From: Isochrysis galbana
Taxonomy: Eukaryota; Haptophyta; Isochrysidales; Isochrysidaceae
Assembly: GCA_018136815.1 (NCBI GenBank)
Contig: CM030940.1
Location: forward strand, 3,970,833-4,034,832
Length of the DNA stretch: 64,000 bases
Direction of reading: 5' to 3'
Numbering within the stretch: the stretch's first letter is position 1; each line of letters starts with the position of its first letter. Under the pieces are notes generated by a model that did no database searches, was not told where the DNA came from, and saw nothing but the letters and a program-made list of their open reading frames with translations. Below, piece after piece: positions 13,553-25,975 of this stretch. The translations under genes were made by a program, and so were the position numbers.

Positions 13553-13697
13553 AACTAAGTTTATACTTAGTTCGCCCATGGGGGGGCACGAGCCCCCCCC
13601 TCTCTCCACTCCTCCCCTGCCATGGGGGAAGAACCACCCATGCTCCTGGCACGCCTGATGGCTTGCCAGGAGCCCACTGCCCTGCTGGGTGCGTCCT
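13553..13697 (+). repeat. type-2 hairpin leader (copy A)
   Basis: Starts with the hairpin AACTAAGT-TTAT-ACTTAGTT (13553-13572), then CCCATGGGGGGGCACGAGCCC, a second GC hairpin, and a long stem GCTCCTGGCA (13642-13651) paired with TGCCAGGAGC (13664-13673). About 145 bp is shared with 25221-25357 (plus) and 47346-47495 (minus). The encoded start would be MGGHEPPLSPLLPCHGG. Sequence beyond about 13697 differs between copies. Confidence 0.8.
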
Positions 13698-13699
13698 GG

Positions 13700-14892
13700 T
13701 AGTCGGGCTGCCGGCGCTGGGCTCGCGACGCGACGGCCGGCTTGGGTAGCTTGGGTGCGTGTTGCCTCTTGAGGGGCGCGACGTAGAGGGACGCCGAGGC
13801 GGCGGAGAGCGCGGCGTGGCGGCGCTCGATCCCCGTGTCGAACAGGTATTGACCCAAGTCCGATCTCGCTCCGACGTTCGCCCTGGCGGACTGGTAGAGC
13901 GGGGAGAACTTCTCCGCCTCGAGGCCTCCTGCTGCGACCGCCTCGAGCTCGTCGAGGCGCTGTCGCCCGAATTCGAGAATGACAGCGAGCTGGTCGGCGA
14001 TCGCGCGGGCGAGCCGGCGGGCCCGCTTGAGAGAGTGCCGTGAGCGGCTAGCCCTCGCCAGCTCGTCGGTGCATTCGTCAGCGCAGAGGAGGACGTCGTG
14101 CAGGTAAGAGAGAGATGGCAGGAGTGTGCACATCTCTCGTTTGTTCGCCGCCCCGAGACCCTTGTAGATCTCTGCGTGAAGAGAGTCGCCGGCCATCTCG
14201 GGGTTGTAGTGCACCGTGTAGTCGCGCACTCCCCTGGCGCGGGGTTAGGGACTGCCTTCGAGATCGTGGGGGCAGGGGAGAGGCCGCCCAGCAAAGAAGT
14301 CGCTAGGAGCTGGCCTACGCCCTGCCGAGGAAGGAGCGGTGCGAAGGTCGACCCCCTCAGCAGCCTCGTCCGCCTCACGCTCTGAAGCATCCGAGTCAGA
14401 GATCTGTTCGTCCAGGTCCGACGAGGGTGGCGTGTCATCCCCTCCTTCTCTTGGCCTGGTAGGGCCCATGTGAGCACCTCGAACCGACGGTCGGGCGCCT
14501 CCTGAGACCCGGTCGCTTCGGGCCCGCGAGGCGCGGGCCGCTGGGGACCGCCCGTCAGAGCGTTCCACTTGGAGGGGCTCGTAGCTTGAGCCCCCCTTTG
14601 CCGGCTGGGAGAGAGCTGCTGAGCTGGCTCCTGCCCCCTTCTCTCTGTGGCGCTCCGCCAGCTTCTCCAAGACCATGTCGAGCCACTCCGGGGAGGGCTC
14701 GGCGCCCGCTGGCTCGGTCGAGGAGGGAGCCTCCTCCGGCTCCAAAGAGCCGGAGGGAGAACTCTCCTCATCTGGTTCCTCCTGCAGCTCTCCTTCCTCA
14801 GGTGTCAGGTGCTTGGCTCTCCTGGACTGGAGAGGGTGGTGAAAGTGGGCTGGTGGTCCTGCGGCAAGCCAAGCGGGCAGCCGGACCAGCAC
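13700..14892 (-). pseudogene. unrecognised helical ORF, probably retroelement gag-like, broken by a frameshift
   Basis: Two minus-strand frames look like one protein. The upstream one (14245-14892) is acidic and disordered (EEGELQEEPDEESSPSG; SSDLDEQISDSDASEREADE). The downstream one begins near 14229 and is alpha-helical (RDYTVHYNPEMAGDSLHAEI; ADQLAVILEFGRQRLDELEA; EKFSPLYQSARANVGARSDL). The frame changes between about 14229 and 14247. The C-terminus runs into the type-2 hairpin leader at 13697, so the natural stop is probably lost. Composition and helical pattern suggest a gag-like protein of a retroelement, but no family motif identifies it. Confidence 0.4.
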
Positions 14893-15513
14893 GCGGCATG
14901 TCGCTGCCGGGGGCGGAGCTGGCGCTTGTGGGGCGCCAGCGGTGCAGCCGTGCGCGGCCAGCTCTCCCGGAGGAGAGGGCTCTGTCGCTGGCGAAGACCG
15001 CCGGCGGAGGCGGCGCTGACGTCAGCGAAAGAGCGAAAGCCGGAGGATCAGTCTGGAGTTCCTAAGCCGTTCGAACGTGGGTTACTTTAAAACCCTGCAG
15101 TTTTTTTGCCTAATGGTTGAAAAGCCCTTGTTTCTTGTTTGACCGCCCTAGCCCTAGCCAAATAACAAATAAAGACGACATAACCATGTATGGCGACCTC
15201 TTTGAGAACTGGAAACAAGCACACGGGTTTCCAATCCAGGCCTGTGTCATGGCCAAACAACAACCTTCCCCTTTCACAGAAAAGCCAAAATCCTTCCGAG
15301 CGATTGAACGAACGAACGTCCACCATCCGTTCGTCCACCATGCGTGTCGTATGCTTGCACAAGTTCCTTTCTACCCTACGTCTCAACTGTGATATCTCTC
15401 CACTGATTTGCGTCGGGGATATTCTCCACTGAACGACATCATTAGGGGCGATCGTCGCTTCTTGCCAATAACAACTCCGCACCCGTGCCTTCAAGGTTAT
15501 CAATGGCCTCAAC

Positions 15514-18500
15514 TTATTCCATCGAGTCCGAGCCAGCCGACTCATCCTCTGAGTCGGATTCATCATCCGAGGCTGCCGCATACTTGCGAATTGCCGCTGC
15601 CGCTGCAGCGCGACGCGGCGCGCGCGCGACGCCTGCAATTGGTTCGACAACGCCGAGGGCCTCATCATCACTCGCCTCCGAGTCGGAGATCACTGCAGCC
15701 TTCTTTCTTGCCGGCGCCCTCTTGGTAGCAGCGGCCTTGGGAGCAGCAGCCTTTGGAGCAGCAGCCGCTCGCCTTGTGCCAGCTGACGCGGCTGATGACT
15801 TCTTTGGCACAGGTGCCTTCTTGGCCGGTGCAGCCGCCGGCGGAGCAGCCATCTCGTCTTCTGACTCAAGGTCAAAGACAGGCCGCGTCGTCTGCTCAGC
15901 CACGGAGGGCGGCAGAGCTGGGGCCCTTGGCGCAGCAGGTGCTTTGCATGCACGCTTGGCCTTGGGCTTCGGAAGCGGCGAGTCGCCTGGCATAGACTCG
16001 TCGCTCTCCTCGCCTTCAGAACCGTCGTCAACATATTTACGAGCGGCCGCAGCGGCAGCACGCCTCGGCGCTGCGCGGGCTGCCGCAGGCGCGACTGCCA
16101 TGTCCATGTCTGAGCCGTCACTATCGGCAGAATCGTCTGAAAGCACAATCGTCTCCGTCTTCTTGGGAGCGGCACGCTTCGTGGCTGCAGCGCTCTTGGA
16201 GGGAGCCTTGGCAGGACCCTTGGCTGCTGCGGACGGTTTCGAGGCCTGGGTTGCTGCGCTCTCATCTGCCGTGATCATTGCTGACCAATTGGTCCCATGC
16301 GCTGAGGCGGCCGTTTTGCGTGCCAGCCTCTCCATCAACGATAGTTCCTCCTCTGGCTTCTCCTCAGGCACCTTCATGGCAGCCGCACTCGACCCAGATG
16401 CGGCCGTAGTGACCGCCGACGATGCCTTGGGTATCGCGCGCTCCTTCCGTTCATGCACCGGCAGTGGTGCGGGCGGCGGCAATGCCTCTGCAAAGCCCTC
16501 CTCCGCTGGCGTAGGTGCATTTGGAGCCTTGCGCTTTTGCGCAGGCTTCTTCCGCTTAGGAACGTCGTCATAGTCAGAGTCGGAATCAGCATCCATCGCG
16601 ATACTGGCCGCCTTCTTGCGCGCTCCCGAGATGGCACCACTATTCGCCTTGCCGCGGGCCTTGCCTTTGGCCTCATCCCTACGTGCCGCATTGGCGGCGA
16701 GTGCGATCTCCTCCTCCCATTCAATGAGGCCCTCCTCAAAGGCGTCGAGGTCACGCTCCCACAGCTGGCGCGGTGTGGTGACGATGAGCTTCTGGAGCTC
16801 TTGCTCCTTAGCGTCGCACTCGGCGCGGAGCTGCTCGACCTTCTCGCGCGTGAGCGACCACAGTGGCATGGAGAGCAGGTAGTCGAACCCGCGGGCTGAC
16901 GCTGCCACACCGTCCGCCTCGGGGGCAGCTGGAGCCTCATCGTCATCATCGCCAATTGCAGCACGCTTTGCGGGTGGCTCGAAGGACGCATATCCCTTCT
17001 CGTGAAGCTCTGCAACAAGATCGGCCTTCTTCCGGTTGGCGATGCGCAGCTCACCGGAGACGACGGCAAGCACAAAACGCATGCGGTTGTCAAGCTTGCT
17101 CCATTCGGCACTAAGCTTGTCCTGGAGGAAGAGCTTGCGCTTCTCATAGTATGACAGGCGCAGGTCATAGAAGTCGCGTAGGATAGGCTCGACTGCCTCG
17201 TACTTCTGGATGCGCCCGTGCGCGTCGAAGAGGGTCATGTTCGACGTGGACAACGAGGACGACAGCTTGAGCTGCTTGTGCACGCCGGCGCGCATCGCCG
17301 ATTGAGCCGCCTCCTCGCTCGTGAAACGGAGCGTGAAGGACACCGTCGTGTCGGTGTGATTTTCACGGACTTCGGACAATGCATGGGCTGCGGCCTTGCC
17401 CTCCTTGTCTGCGGCCTGCAGCATCGGCTCGAGCACGCTCTCCTTATAGTCCTGCGTCCACCGGCGCACCGGGAGTTCCGAGATACGCAAGGCACGCGGA
17501 TCGCTGGTTGACGGCGCAATTGTGCCGTAGGTAATATAAGAGCCACGCGTGTCCGCAGGAGAGACGACGCCATCAAATCCGCGATACCATGGTGCCATCG
17601 GCTGCGCCTCGTCGCCCGCCATCAACCGACGCAGGTTGGCGACGATCTCACGCGGGTTGAAGTTGGGGACCGACGTAGACCAACCGGTGCCGATGCCATC
17701 AGCGCCGTTGACAAGCACCATAGGAAGGATGGGGATGTAATACTTGGGCTCAATCTTCTGACCATCGTCCTCGAGGTACTCAAGAAGCGCGTCATCGTCT
17801 GGGTGGAAGATGAGGCGGGTAAGCTTGGGAAGACGGGTGAAGATGTAACGCGGAGAGGCGGCGTCCTTGCCACCCATGAGCCGCGTGCCGAATTGGCCGG
17901 CGCCATACAGCAGCGCAATATTGTTGGAGCCCACAAAGGTCTGCGCCATACCAACAATGGTGCCACCGAGTGACGCCTCGCCGTGGTGGTAGGCCGAATG
18001 CTCGGCGACGTATCCGGCGAGCTGCGCCACCTTGACCTGGGACGCAAAGCCGGATGAAAGTTGGATAGTAGCATGCGTTACGCATTGAGTGGGGTGGGGG
18101 TGGGGGGTCGCCGGCCTTGCGCTGAACTGAAGGAGGCCGCTTTCGTGGCAGCGCACGCACCTCGTTCTTGACCATGCTCTTGCCGCGCTTGAAGCAGGCA
18201 AATAGAATCTTGCGCTGGCCCGGCTTCAGTCCGTCCACGAATGAAGGGATTGAGCGCATATTGTCAGCATTGGAGAAGTGAATCAGCTCCTTGTCGACGA
18301 AATCGGAGTACGAGAGCTCAGCGGCCGAATGGTCGACGTACAGGTCGGGGTCGTAACGGCGGAGCCACTCCTTGCGTGCATCGACCATCGACTTGGAGAA
18401 GGCGCGAACAATGCCATCGCGATCAGCGTCCCCGGTCCACTTGAAGGACAGTTCGTGCAAATTGAGGTCGGAGAAGTAGGCCTTCGCCTCGGCGGCCGAC

Positions 18501-21000
18501 GAGGTACCAAGACCCTTGTAGTACTTGATCGTGTAGCCTGCCGCGGCCGCGCCCTGTTCTTCGCGCCAAGCCTTGTACTCGTTGAGTGTGAAGAACGCGA
18601 TAGAGTTCCGGCCCTTGGTTGCTTTTACCAGCGGCGTCACAAACTCGCGCAGGAAGTCGTGCTTCTGCAGGAGAGCGGGCCAGTAGCAGTGCAGGAAGTT
18701 GATGACCAGGCCCTTGATGTGCGAGCCATCATGGTCCTAGATGAGGCAATCGGGCGATTCGCCTTGAGAGCGCGCAGTGGGCTTGCCCAAGAGGGTCAGA
18801 GCAGCGGCCGACGACCAGCCTCGGGCCCGGCCTCCTACTTATACGGACGTGAGGATTAGTACTCATCCTCACCTGATCAGTCATGATCATGAGCTTGCCG
18901 TAGCGAAGGCTCTTGACGCTAGCCTCGTCCTCGTAGGACTTGCCCTGCTGCAGTCCAATGATCTGCTTGAGTTCAGACACCTCCTTGTTGTTCATGATTG
19001 TGCTGTGGCTTGCATCGCGCACGTTCAGCAACTTGCCGCGCAGCGGGAAAACGCCGTAGTAGTCTCGGCCTATGACCGAAAGGCCAGCTACGGCGAGCGC
19101 CTTGGCTGAGTCGCCCTCAGTGATGATGAGAGTGCACTTGTATCCGTTGCGTCCACCTGCCTCATTGGCGTCGTCTAGCTTGGAGATGCCTGTCAGGCGC
19201 GCCTGCCGGATAGAGAGCAGCACGGTCACCAATCAACACTTGGCGGTAAATCCACAATCGAGATCACTGCAAATTCCATGTTGAGAACACAGAGCGAGCA
19301 GAGCGCCCACCTTTTTTGTGCCATCGGTCTTCTTGAGCTCCTTCGACTGCTTGGACTGCGCAAAAGAAAGGATCGACTCGAGGACTCCACATGAAAGTGC
19401 ATCCTTGAAAAACTTATCGGATGGTGTGCACTTCGAGCCGAAGGCCGATGGCTTTAGCGTCATATGTTCTTTGGTCTGCGGGAGCGTGAGGCGGTCGCAC
19501 GAAAAAGTCGGTAAGTGACTTCGCAAATCGCGATTCTGCTCCTCCCACTGTGCAGTGCCCTAGTTCGACGCAGTGGCTTAATCAAGCAACATGCAACATG
19601 TGGCACTGGCCAGGGCCACATCCACCTGCGAGTCGAAAGCTGGATTTTCAATGAGACAGTTGATGAAGAGGCGCAGATGGCTCTTGACGTGGTTGGGCTT
19701 GAGCAACTTTTCGAGACCCTTGTGCTTCTTCTTCAAGTGATCCAGCACCTTATCGATGACCTGAGGAGTGGCGGCGGCACAAACCTCGGGCAACGTCCCC
19801 GACACACACACACAGACGGTGTGCTGGATCTACCGCCTCGAGCCGTTCGCTGACGAGGAGTCACCTCTGCCTACCTGATCAGCGACGTGATTGACGTGCG
19901 AGCCACCCTTGGATGTATTGATCGAATTGACGAACGAAACCTAGGGGCGAGTCACACACGAGGGTCACAGTGAGCACACTTGTTGGATGTACGTCCCATC
20001 TCTGCCCGCCTCAGGGATGTGCGCACCTGATTGAAGCCGTCGTCAGAGGCAGCGACCGCCACCTCCCACCGATCCCCAACCTTCTCGAAGACGCGCGGGA
20101 CCGCGTCGGGTGCCTGTTTCGGCCCGAGGAACAGGTCAATGTACGACTTGAAGTCATTAACGGGAAGCCTTGTGCCATTTAGATACACCTTGACCGACGC
20201 GTGGGTGCAGCCGGCCATGTCGTAGGCACGGCGCTCCATGAGGGCAACAATGTCATCATCCATCGACGACATGCCAAATTTAGCCAGATCGGGCTCCCAC
20301 GTGATACGAGTCCAGTCCTGCTTACTCGGAGCGATGACGGGCTTGCCAACCTCGGTCATGTTGTTGCGAAATGTCTGCTTGAACTTCTTGCCCTCTGCGG
20401 AATCCGAGGTCTCGACGATGAATTCGCGCGAGAAGATGTTGGCAAGCTTGGCGCCGTAGCCGTTGCGACCACCTGTCACCTTCTTCTGGTTGTCGTTGTA
20501 GTTGGACGAGGTGAGGAGGTGGCCTGCGAGTGGTCGTGGGGGTAGCAGTGATATCGTTATGAGCCACGTGCACTGCCGCCCGTGCGGCCGAAGAGGGTGC
20601 ATGGCGTACCAAAGATGAGCTCCGGCACGTAGATATTGTGCTCCTTGTGAATGACGACCGGGATGCCCTTGCCATTGTTCATCACCGACACACGGCCAGC
20701 CGCCTGGTTGATTTCGATGCGGATCTCCGACATAGACGCATCGCGCTGCTTGTTATCGGCCGCGTTGACAAGGATCTCATCGAAGATCTTGTAGAGGCCG
20801 GGGACATAGGAGAGCTTGCGCTGGCGCATCCGTCCGGCCTCCTTGTCGAAGACCCACACGTCCGCACTCACCGACTCAATCGAGCCGACGTACGTGTCAG
20901 GCCTCTGCAGGATGTGTTGGTGTTGCGTCAGTTTCTGGTAGGTCTGCTCGACGCTCGGCTTGAGCACGTTGACGTCGGTCTTGTTCTCGGAGAGAGGCAT
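15514..21000 (-). CDS. TOP2: DNA topoisomerase II
   Basis: Nuclear type IIA topoisomerase that passes one duplex through a double-strand break using ATP. Eight exons join exactly in frame: 20610-21000, 20027-20523, 19875-19940, 19626-19760, 19311-19475, 18873-19202, 18161-18736 and 15514-18036, about 1560 residues. The GHKL ATPase has YVGSIESV, FDEILVNAADN, MNNGKGIPV and GGRNGYGAKLANIF; the transducer has SFVNSINTSKGGSHVNHVAD. The Toprim domain has IITEGDSAKALA and MIMTDQ-DHDGSHIKGL, the metal-binding acidic triad. The breakage-reunion domain has the active-site Tyr in ASPRYIFTRL, followed by GADGIGTGWSTSVPNFNPRE. The last 350 residues are alternating acidic and Lys/Ala-rich, the usual divergent regulatory tail. 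The start MPLSENKTDVNVLKPSVEQ was chosen because it directly precedes the conserved N-terminus. Confidence 0.97.
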
Positions 21001-22093
21001 GGTGAAGCAGCCGGACCCGAGGGGGCAGCTTGGGGGCGGGGCGAGAGGGCGGAGAGCGGGAGGGGGGGAGGGAGGGAGGGAGGGAGGGAGCGGCCCGCAG
21101 TCGTCGCACACACCGCCAGCGACTTAAGACGGAGAGTGAGAGAGCGACACAGTTCAAACGGGCGGGAAAGCGCGAAAGCCCAGAGAGGAGGGCTGTCAGA
21201 GTTTTCTTGTTGCATCCTAGATGAACCCTAGCACGTGCAGGTGCTTATTACTATTTAGGTGCTTGGAGATCGATTGGGGAGGTCTAGGGGTGTCAACTTT
21301 TTGGACGGGAGGCCTCCACATAGACATAGTAAGGCCTCCTAGGTAGCGCGCTGTATGAGGAGAAGGTCATGGTGGGGTTCTATCTCTTAAAATTACGAGG
21401 CCAAACACCTTTGGCCTTTGGGGTGCTGCATGTCGTGGTGTCGTGGTGTTGGTGTCTTGGTGTCGCGGTTGCTTTGAAGATGTGGAAGATCGGGTGCGTT
21501 TAAGTGTTCAAGTGATTAAAACGTCCATTTAACTTAGTATTTGGAGCTCAGAGCACTCAACTGTCGCGAAGCACCTTCAAAGTTCAAAGGTTCTCCTACT
21601 CCTATCGTATCTCGTATCTCCTATCCGTACTATCCGCGCCTCTTCCTCTTACTCTTACCTGTAACTTATCTCTTAACTCTTAACTCCTTGCTGCCTGCCG
21701 GCTTGAAGCTTGAAGCGCCAATTTTGGCGCTTCGGTTTCACGCTTACAAGCAGCGTGTACAAGCTGAGGTGCGTGTAAGTGTAAGAGATAAAAGTATAAG
21801 TATAATGCCGTGGCCGTGGGCGAAAAGTGGCGCAACGTATTTTTTTCTTCTCGGACCCCCAAGAGAGCAAGAGAGCCTTCGTGGCCCCCCCGCCAGGTGG
21901 AAGGGTGGCGGCGCCCAGAGGAGACGAAAGTCCGTTACCTCCCGGCTCCCGGCACATCTGCACATCTCTTATACCTAAATGGTGTATTTTTGATAGATAA
22001 TAGAAAGTGAAGCTCCAATATTTTGCATTTTGCAGCTGCAGCTGCACCTTTTTTTCAGTTTACAGTTTTTCCACTTAATTCATGTCTTCATGT
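21001..22093. other. TOP2 upstream region, no gene seen
   Basis: A GGGAGGGAGG run at about 21060-21090 (polypyrimidine on the coding strand) precedes the topoisomerase start. From about 21200 the DNA is markedly more AT-rich, with scattered short repeats such as GTGTCGTGGTGTTGGTGTCT near 21435. No convincing coding frame was found. Confidence 0.5.
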
Positions 22094-24264
22094 CTAGATC
22101 ACCGAATCTATGGGCTGTTCGGCTATCCAAGGTCCAAGGGTGTGGGGTGTGGGGGAATGTCCCTCAGAGTCCCCGGAGAGCTTGGGGGACTTGGGGACGG
22201 GGCGCTCTAGGGAGGGAACGTTGCCGGTGAAACGCTGGAATTTGGTGAGCGGTGCGCCGGGGCGGGCGGTGCGGTTATCGAGGAAGTTGGCGTACTCGCG
22301 CGCGGGGAGGAGGAAGGAGGTGGGCAGACGGGCGCGTTGCAGCATGGCCTCGGCGGCACGAGTGATGACGTCGTGGTGGCGCTCGGCGCGCCCGACGCCT
22401 TCGTGATGCTCTCGGGACGTGAGTTGTACGAGGAGGCCGAGCTCTCGCTCGACACGGGCCTGGAAGTCGGCGGCGGCGAGCTCGGGGGCACGGTCGAAAC
22501 GGAGGCGAAGGGGGTGGTGGCCGAGAGCGCGAGATTCGAGGACCACGCGGCGGAGGAAGATGAGCCAGTCGTCGACGGTGTGCGTGCGGCCCGGCGAGAC
22601 AAAAGCGTACGACGTGAACTCGTCGACGGCCTCGAAATGATACGTCGCGCCATCGGTGGTCGGTGGGGGACGCGGCGGAGTGCGGGCCGAAACCGTCGCA
22701 GATGAAAAGGGCGGCGGGGCGGGTGGCGAGGTCACGGGCGGGCGTGCTGCGGACGGGAGCGTGCTTGGCTTGGGCGAGCGCGCGAGGCACGCTGGAGTCG
22801 ACGGCGGCGCGCTGAGCGGGGGAGAGGGAGTCGAGACGGATACCGTGCGCAGAGCGAGACGTGGCGGCGAGGCCGGCGGAGTCCGTGCCGAGGCGGGCGG
22901 CCCACAGGAGCGCGGAATCGTTGGCGCTGAGGAGGGAGGCGGCGCTGGCGGTCGGGGCATCCGCGGAGGGGGCGGGGTGGAATGCGACGTCGATGTAAAA
23001 AAGACCATGGGCGCGGCGGAGGACAAGGGCTGTGCCGTCTGGGAAGAGCATCTCGGAGGGGCGGGGGGCAGGCTTCTTGTGGATCTCGACGTGCAGGGAG
23101 TCGATGAGGACGGACTCCGAGATGATGTTGGGACCTTCAGGCGCGCAGAGAAAGCCGACGAGATGCGAGGGAGCTGGGAGAGCGCCGAAGGAGACTCGGG
23201 CGAGAGCCGCGGAGGCGTAGGGCAGGCCGCCGGCAATGCCTTTGATGACGCCGGACGAGGGAGAGTGGAGGCAGAGGGCGGAGGCGGAAGCGTCGCAGAG
23301 GATGTTGGCGTTTGCGCCGCCGTCGAGTTGGAAGGCGATTGTCGCGGGAGCGGGCGAGACAGCGACGCTGGAGTGAGAGACGGAGGGCTCGAGGGCGTCG
23401 GCGGCGACGGCCAGGGGACACGCGAAGGCGACGGAGCAAAGCGGCCCGATCGTCGTGGGCTCGGGGGAGCAGGGGAGTTCATCGAGGTAGGCGTCGAGAA
23501 GCGCGTCGGCGTCGGCGAGGGAGGAGTCGGGGCGGGGCGGGGCTAAGGCGACGCGAGCTGAGGGGGAAGTGGGTGGAAGAGGGTGGCGGCGTTCGACCCA
23601 GAGGCGGACGAGATGTTCGTAGAAACGGGTGGGCAGAGGCTCGCCGAGGGCGTTGGTGAGGGCGCGGGGGTCAGGCGGGGTGGCGGCGTGCACGACGCAG
23701 GCGGAAGGCGGGCGCGCGCCGACGCAGAACTTGTCGCCGCAGGTGGGGCAGCGGAGGGCACAGGTGCGGGAATTGCAAGAGGGTTTGCCACACACGAAAC
23801 AGGCGGGGGAGCGGCTCGGGCGCGTTGGGCGAGGGTTGGCGGTGGCGGCGTGGGCGATGGGATCGGCGTGAGGCATGGGTGGTTCGGGGTCGGGGGAGGC
23901 GTCGGCGGCGAATGCGGAGGGGGACGGGGAGGAGCGGAGCCAGAGGGCGATGGTGGCGATGAGCTGGGGCATTGACCAGACCAGGCGGCCTTGAATGTGC
24001 GCTTCGCTGAGCTCGCGGAGGGCTTGCGCGCGACGGGGGGCGATAGCATCCGGGAGCTTGCGGATTAGCATGCGGTGGAGGGCCAAGGGGTCAGCCGGGT
24101 TGAAGGAGGGGAGACGGCGGAAACGGGAGATGGCGATTTGCGCTGCTCGGTGTGCTTCGTCGGGTGACATGCCGGGCGCGAAGGGAGGCTGCTGGAGCGC
24201 GTAGAGAGGGGAGCTGTGAGGTCGGTCGGTGGGTGCAGTTGTTGAATGATCTGCTCTGGTGTTC
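22094..24264 (-). pseudogene. Ty1/copia-like gag-protease-integrase relic, no reverse transcriptase
   Basis: Minus-strand polyprotein. A gag-like part has a cysteine cluster (CFVCGKPSCNSRTCALRCPTC); the protease-like core is QLDGGANANIL (Gly in place of Ser after the Asp); a GAG-pre-integrase segment has LLWAARLG; the integrase begins LFICDGFGPHS. The frame then slips near 22665 into YHFEAVDEFTSYAFV, LRFDRAPELAA and REHHEGVGRAERHHDVI, giving the D, D and E positions of the integrase core. It ends near 22100 after LTKFQRFTGNVPSLE. Reverse transcriptase and RNase H are absent and no LTRs are visible. The break and truncation mark it as dead. Upstream (24302-24687) it is preceded by a hairpin/MERA leader. 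Confidence 0.8.
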
Positions 24265-24301
24265 CAGAGCTTTGTGATGTGCGTGTTTGTGAGATGTCTT
24301 G

Positions 24302-24687
24302 TCAAGATTTTGTGCCCATAAGGGCCGCTTGGTCTCGGGCCGCGCTGCCTTGGCAGCGCAGCAGTCGCCAGGGCGGTAGGGGCCTCTGCCATAAGGCATA
24401 CCCAAGGGAGGAGTGGCCCTGTGGGCCTGTGCATGATCTGCTGAAGTCTGCAGACAGTTGTCCCCCATGGGGGGCCGGCCAGCATGTCTGCTGTGGGCAA
24501 TGTGGCCGGAGCCACGGGCCGTGTGGCGCGACGGGGGTCGCGCGCACCTGCTCGGCCTCTGATGGCGGGCGCGGCCGCTTCGACAGCGACTGCTCCATGG
24601 GGGCTGGGGGGCCGCCCTCGGCGGGGGACCCGAAGGAGAGGAGGGGAGCGGCGGCGTGCTCCATGGCAACTGACTATAAAGTTAGTT
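24302..24687 (-). repeat. hairpin-1/MERA leader upstream of the copia-like relic
   Basis: Begins on the minus strand with AACTAACT-TTAT-AGTCAGTT (24668-24687), then an ATG at 24664 opening a 120-codon frame starting MEHAAAPLLSFGSPAEGG and containing SLSKRPRPPSEAEQ. The frame closes at 24302, so it is separate from the polyprotein. About 370 bp is shared with 46114-46500, 52547-52925 and the two halves at 57554-57765 and 58650-58830, ending at TTATGGGCACAA. Confidence 0.8.
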
Positions 24688-25218
24688 GAGCAGTTGACAA
24701 AAGAAAGTGTGGAACTTCCAATAATGTCCAATTTTGGCTCTTCGGCAGCAAGGAGTCAACAGTGAAGAGTTAAGATGAAGAGACGGATGCGAAAACGACA
24801 AAATCTACTAATGTTATTGTGGGGGTCTGCGAGGGGGAGTTTTGAAGGGATACATAGTCATAATTTGGCAAGTCCGTAAGTTTTGTTTCTAAACCCCCCA
24901 AATTTTGTTGTCAAAATTTGAGGGCCGGGCACCTAAATTTCGATCAAAATTTAATAGTTTTAGGAGTCTTCATAACTCGTAACTTTATCACGCGCGGTAA
25001 CCTTATACCTTATAAGAGAGGCCTTGCCCCCCCCCAGCCCCGGGGGGGCGAGATCTCCCCCCCCCCCCCTCCCCCCCCCCCCTCCCCTTATCTGCCACAC
25101 CCCCTCCGTCCCCAACTACGACCACACACCACACACCCAACCCACGGACGACGCGACCCAAACAAGTTCTTCGCCGATGCGACGACCATTGAAACGACTC
25201 ATCAAAGATGCTTGAAGA

Positions 25219-25974
25219 CCAACTAAGTTTATACTTGGTTGACCCATGGGGGGGCACGAGCCCCCCCTCTCTCCACTCCTCCCCTGCCATGGGGGAGGAA
25301 CCACCCATCCTCCTGGCATGCCTGATGGCTTGCCAGGAGGCCACTGCCCTACTGACCCACTCCCTTCCCCACAGGCTCGCCCCATTCGCCCATCCTGGCC
25401 CCTCGTGGCCAGCCCATTGCTCCAACCCCCCCTCCCCCCCTGGTCGACAGGCAGACAGGTGCAGACTGGGGGCCCCAGAGGCTCGGGAGCGCCAGCGAGG
25501 GAGAGGCAGGGGAGGCCAGGGCCCAGCCCCAGCCTCCTCTGCCCCCTGAGCTGGCCTCCAGGAGCCTCCAGGGGCCGCCAGAGGGCAGCTGGAGGCCTGC
25601 CGCACGCGCGCCATCGCGCGTGCCGCAGGAGAGGGGAGAGAGAGCGCGGAAAAGGGGGTGGGCGCGAGCGAGAGCTCCGCCCACCGGAAAATCGGTAAGT
25701 CTCGCGCCTGTTTACAGGATAAGACGAGACAGAGTGGGCCGCCCACTCGGAGACACAGGAGGAAGGGGGGGAAAGATCACCGGGGGGTGGCGCGGGCCAC
25801 CGGACCATATCTTAGCCCTCCACCCCAATCCCCCTAGTAGTGTACGGGGGGAGCCGCCTGATGGCGGGGGGAGAAGGGCCGGGGAATGGGGGTGTAGAGA
25901 GTATGCTACGTGCTACTTGTAGTGGGTAGTGGTTCCATTCGCCGCGAGTGCGGTAAGAATATTAAAAGGTTTTT
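25219..25974 (+). mobile_element. nested 756-bp hairpin-led retroelement with 17-bp target duplication
   Basis: Inserted in the hAT element. TCAAAGATGCTTGAAGA is present at 25202-25218 and again at 25975-25991. The insert begins with CC and hairpin AACTAAGT-TTAT-ACTTGGTT (25221-25240), continues with the type-2 leader (MGGHEPPLSPLLPCHGGG in the plus frame from 25246), and ends AATATTAAAAGG plus oligo-T. A long variable duplication and a homopolymer 3' end are hallmarks of target-primed reverse transcription (LINE/SINE). No reverse transcriptase is encoded, so it is non-autonomous. It gives both boundaries of the dispersed hairpin family. Confidence 0.88.
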
Positions 25975-25975
25975 T

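Noticed and set aside
25300..25345. Hammerhead ribozyme core (CTGATG in a stem-loop)
   Set aside because: The CTGATG lies in the loop of a simple stem and lacks the matching GAAA and three-way junction.
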